From Paenibacillus_F chitinolyticus_A (GTDB lineage: Bacteria > Bacillota > Bacilli > Paenibacillales > NBRC-103111): DNA of 64,000 bases. The notes beneath the pieces were generated by a model that was not told where the DNA came from, made no database searches, and was given only the letters and a program-made list of their open reading frames with translations. The DNA lies in contig NZ_CP173427.1 of NCBI RefSeq assembly GCF_045038035.1, forward strand, positions 5,828,001-5,892,000, given 5' to 3'. The translations under genes were made by a program, and so were the position numbers. Below are positions 63,341 to 64,000 of the stretch, one piece after another (the stretch's first letter is position 1; the number at the start of each line of letters is the position of its first letter).

Positions 63341-64000
63341 ATGAAAGGTTTTAAAGCAGTAGATTGGGCCAGGAAGTTGTGGAATCAAAGCCGGGCTCAG
63401 TGGCATAGCTTGACCGGGAATAAAGCGGAACCTTCCACCGAACTTGCGGCCGGGCCGGCAGGGCGGGGAAAAGGGTTCTTCCTATATAGCGTCAGTTCCA
63501 TAGCAATAGTCGGATTTTTAACCGTTAGCGGTCAGCAGTATGTCAAAGCGAATCTCGCGGACATTTACCCGGTCAAAGTCGGTCAGGAGACACTCGGTTA
63601 TATCAGTTCGAAGGAAATTTTGCAGGAGTACAAACAAGAACGTGAAGAAAAGCTGGAAAAGCAGTATCCGGATGTACATATGGCATTACCCGACATCGAA
63701 GAACCCAAACCGGAGAAAGCTTTTATGAAGAAAACGGACGATCAGAAGGTGCTCGCGCTGCTTGACGAGAAGCTGAAGCCTGTCGCTTCCGGTGTAGAAC
63801 TGGTTATCGAAGGCAAAACGTATGCGATCGTCAAAGATCAGGCCACGGCCGACCGTGTGCTGGCGGAGATCAAGAAGCCTTTCGAGCAGAAGGAAAAGGA
63901 AAGCAAGGTCGCCGTTCTGTCGGCGGACGGCAGTCCGTCTGCGGCTCCGGCCACGGTCGAGAAGGTGGAATTCGTCCAGCAGGTCAAAACGGAGGAAGCC
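63341..64000 (+). CDS. N-terminal part of a large membrane-anchored protein (probable M23 peptidase family)
   Basis: The gene runs off the window end, and 220 codons are visible. AAGGAG lies 6 bases before the ATG. A cytoplasmic head (about 1-45) is followed by a membrane helix (about 48-66) and an outer domain. The outer part has the pattern KVGQETLGYISSKE, and later VELVIEGKTYAIVKDQATAD. This fits the large LysM/G5-type M23 peptidases that precede walR in Paenibacillus, but the catalytic domain is not in view. Function is therefore inference. Confidence 0.7.
   Translation, partial: MKGFKAVDWARKLWNQSRAQWHSLTGNKAEPSTELAAGPAGRGKGFFLYSVSSIAIVGFLTVSGQQYVKANLADIYPVKVGQETLGYISSKEILQEYKQEREEKLEKQYPDVHMALPDIEEPKPEKAFMKKTDDQKVLALLDEKLKPVASGVELVIEGKTYAIVKDQATADRVLAEIKKPFEQKEKESKVAVLSADGSPSAAPATVEKVEFVQQVKTEEA

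Overview
The window is the chromosomal replication-origin region of a Gram-positive endospore former. The 16S/23S sequences, the spore genes (sspP, yyaC), SLH-domain proteins, and gene order around dnaA all point to Paenibacillaceae, most likely Paenibacillus or a close relative. Species cannot be fixed by eye.

Layout. The origin lies at about 37.3-39.1 kb: DnaA boxes upstream of dnaA, and a DnaA-trio/AT-rich unwinding element between dnaA and dnaN. To the left, on the minus strand and moving away from the origin, come dnaA, dnaN, rlbA, recF, remB, gyrB, gyrA, an HD-GYP gene, one 16S-23S-5S rRNA operon (tandem promoters, no spacer tRNAs), guaB, dacA, pdxS-pdxT, serS and tRNA-Ser. To the right, on the plus strand, come rpmH, rnpA, yidC, jag, mnmE, mnmG, rsmG, noc, parA, parB (with two perfect parS sites), a cysteine-desulfurase-like gene, several small conserved genes, mscS, tRNA-Ser, rpsF-ssb-rpsR, a cupin, a MazG-like gene, yybS-gdpP-rplI, dnaB and purA. 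An unknown Pro/Ser-rich protein and the start of a large membrane-anchored protein end the window. This core order is close to Bacillus subtilis, and most genes run with replication.

The far-left 17 kb is accessory. It holds a membrane GGDEF/EAL protein, a membrane-anchored FAD oxidoreductase, a secreted SLH/CAP protein, tRNA-Pro, and a head-on plus-strand block of 8.5 kb. That block contains two compact operons. The first has an ABC ATPase, an M1-like permease and a second permease, followed by an ECF sigma factor, a membrane protein and another ABC ATPase. The second has an ECF sigma factor, a zinc-finger anti-sigma and a three-repeat membrane protein, preceded by an ECF-type promoter. Next to it is a minus-strand cluster of very small genes including sspP.

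How it works together: the core block covers initiation (dnaA, dnaN, dnaB, ssb), topology (gyrAB), repair (recF), segregation and nucleoid occlusion (parA, parB, noc, parS), ribosome synthesis (rrn, rpmH, rnpA, rsmG, rpsF, rpsR, rplI), tRNA modification (mnmE, mnmG), purine synthesis (guaB, purA) and vitamin B6 synthesis (pdxS, pdxT). Points most worth checking are a second DnaA-box cluster 16 kb from the origin, a sigma factor whose only well-placed start is ATT, PurR boxes embedded in the dnaB terminator, a frameshifted two-helix gene between noc and parA, and the M1-like ABC permease.
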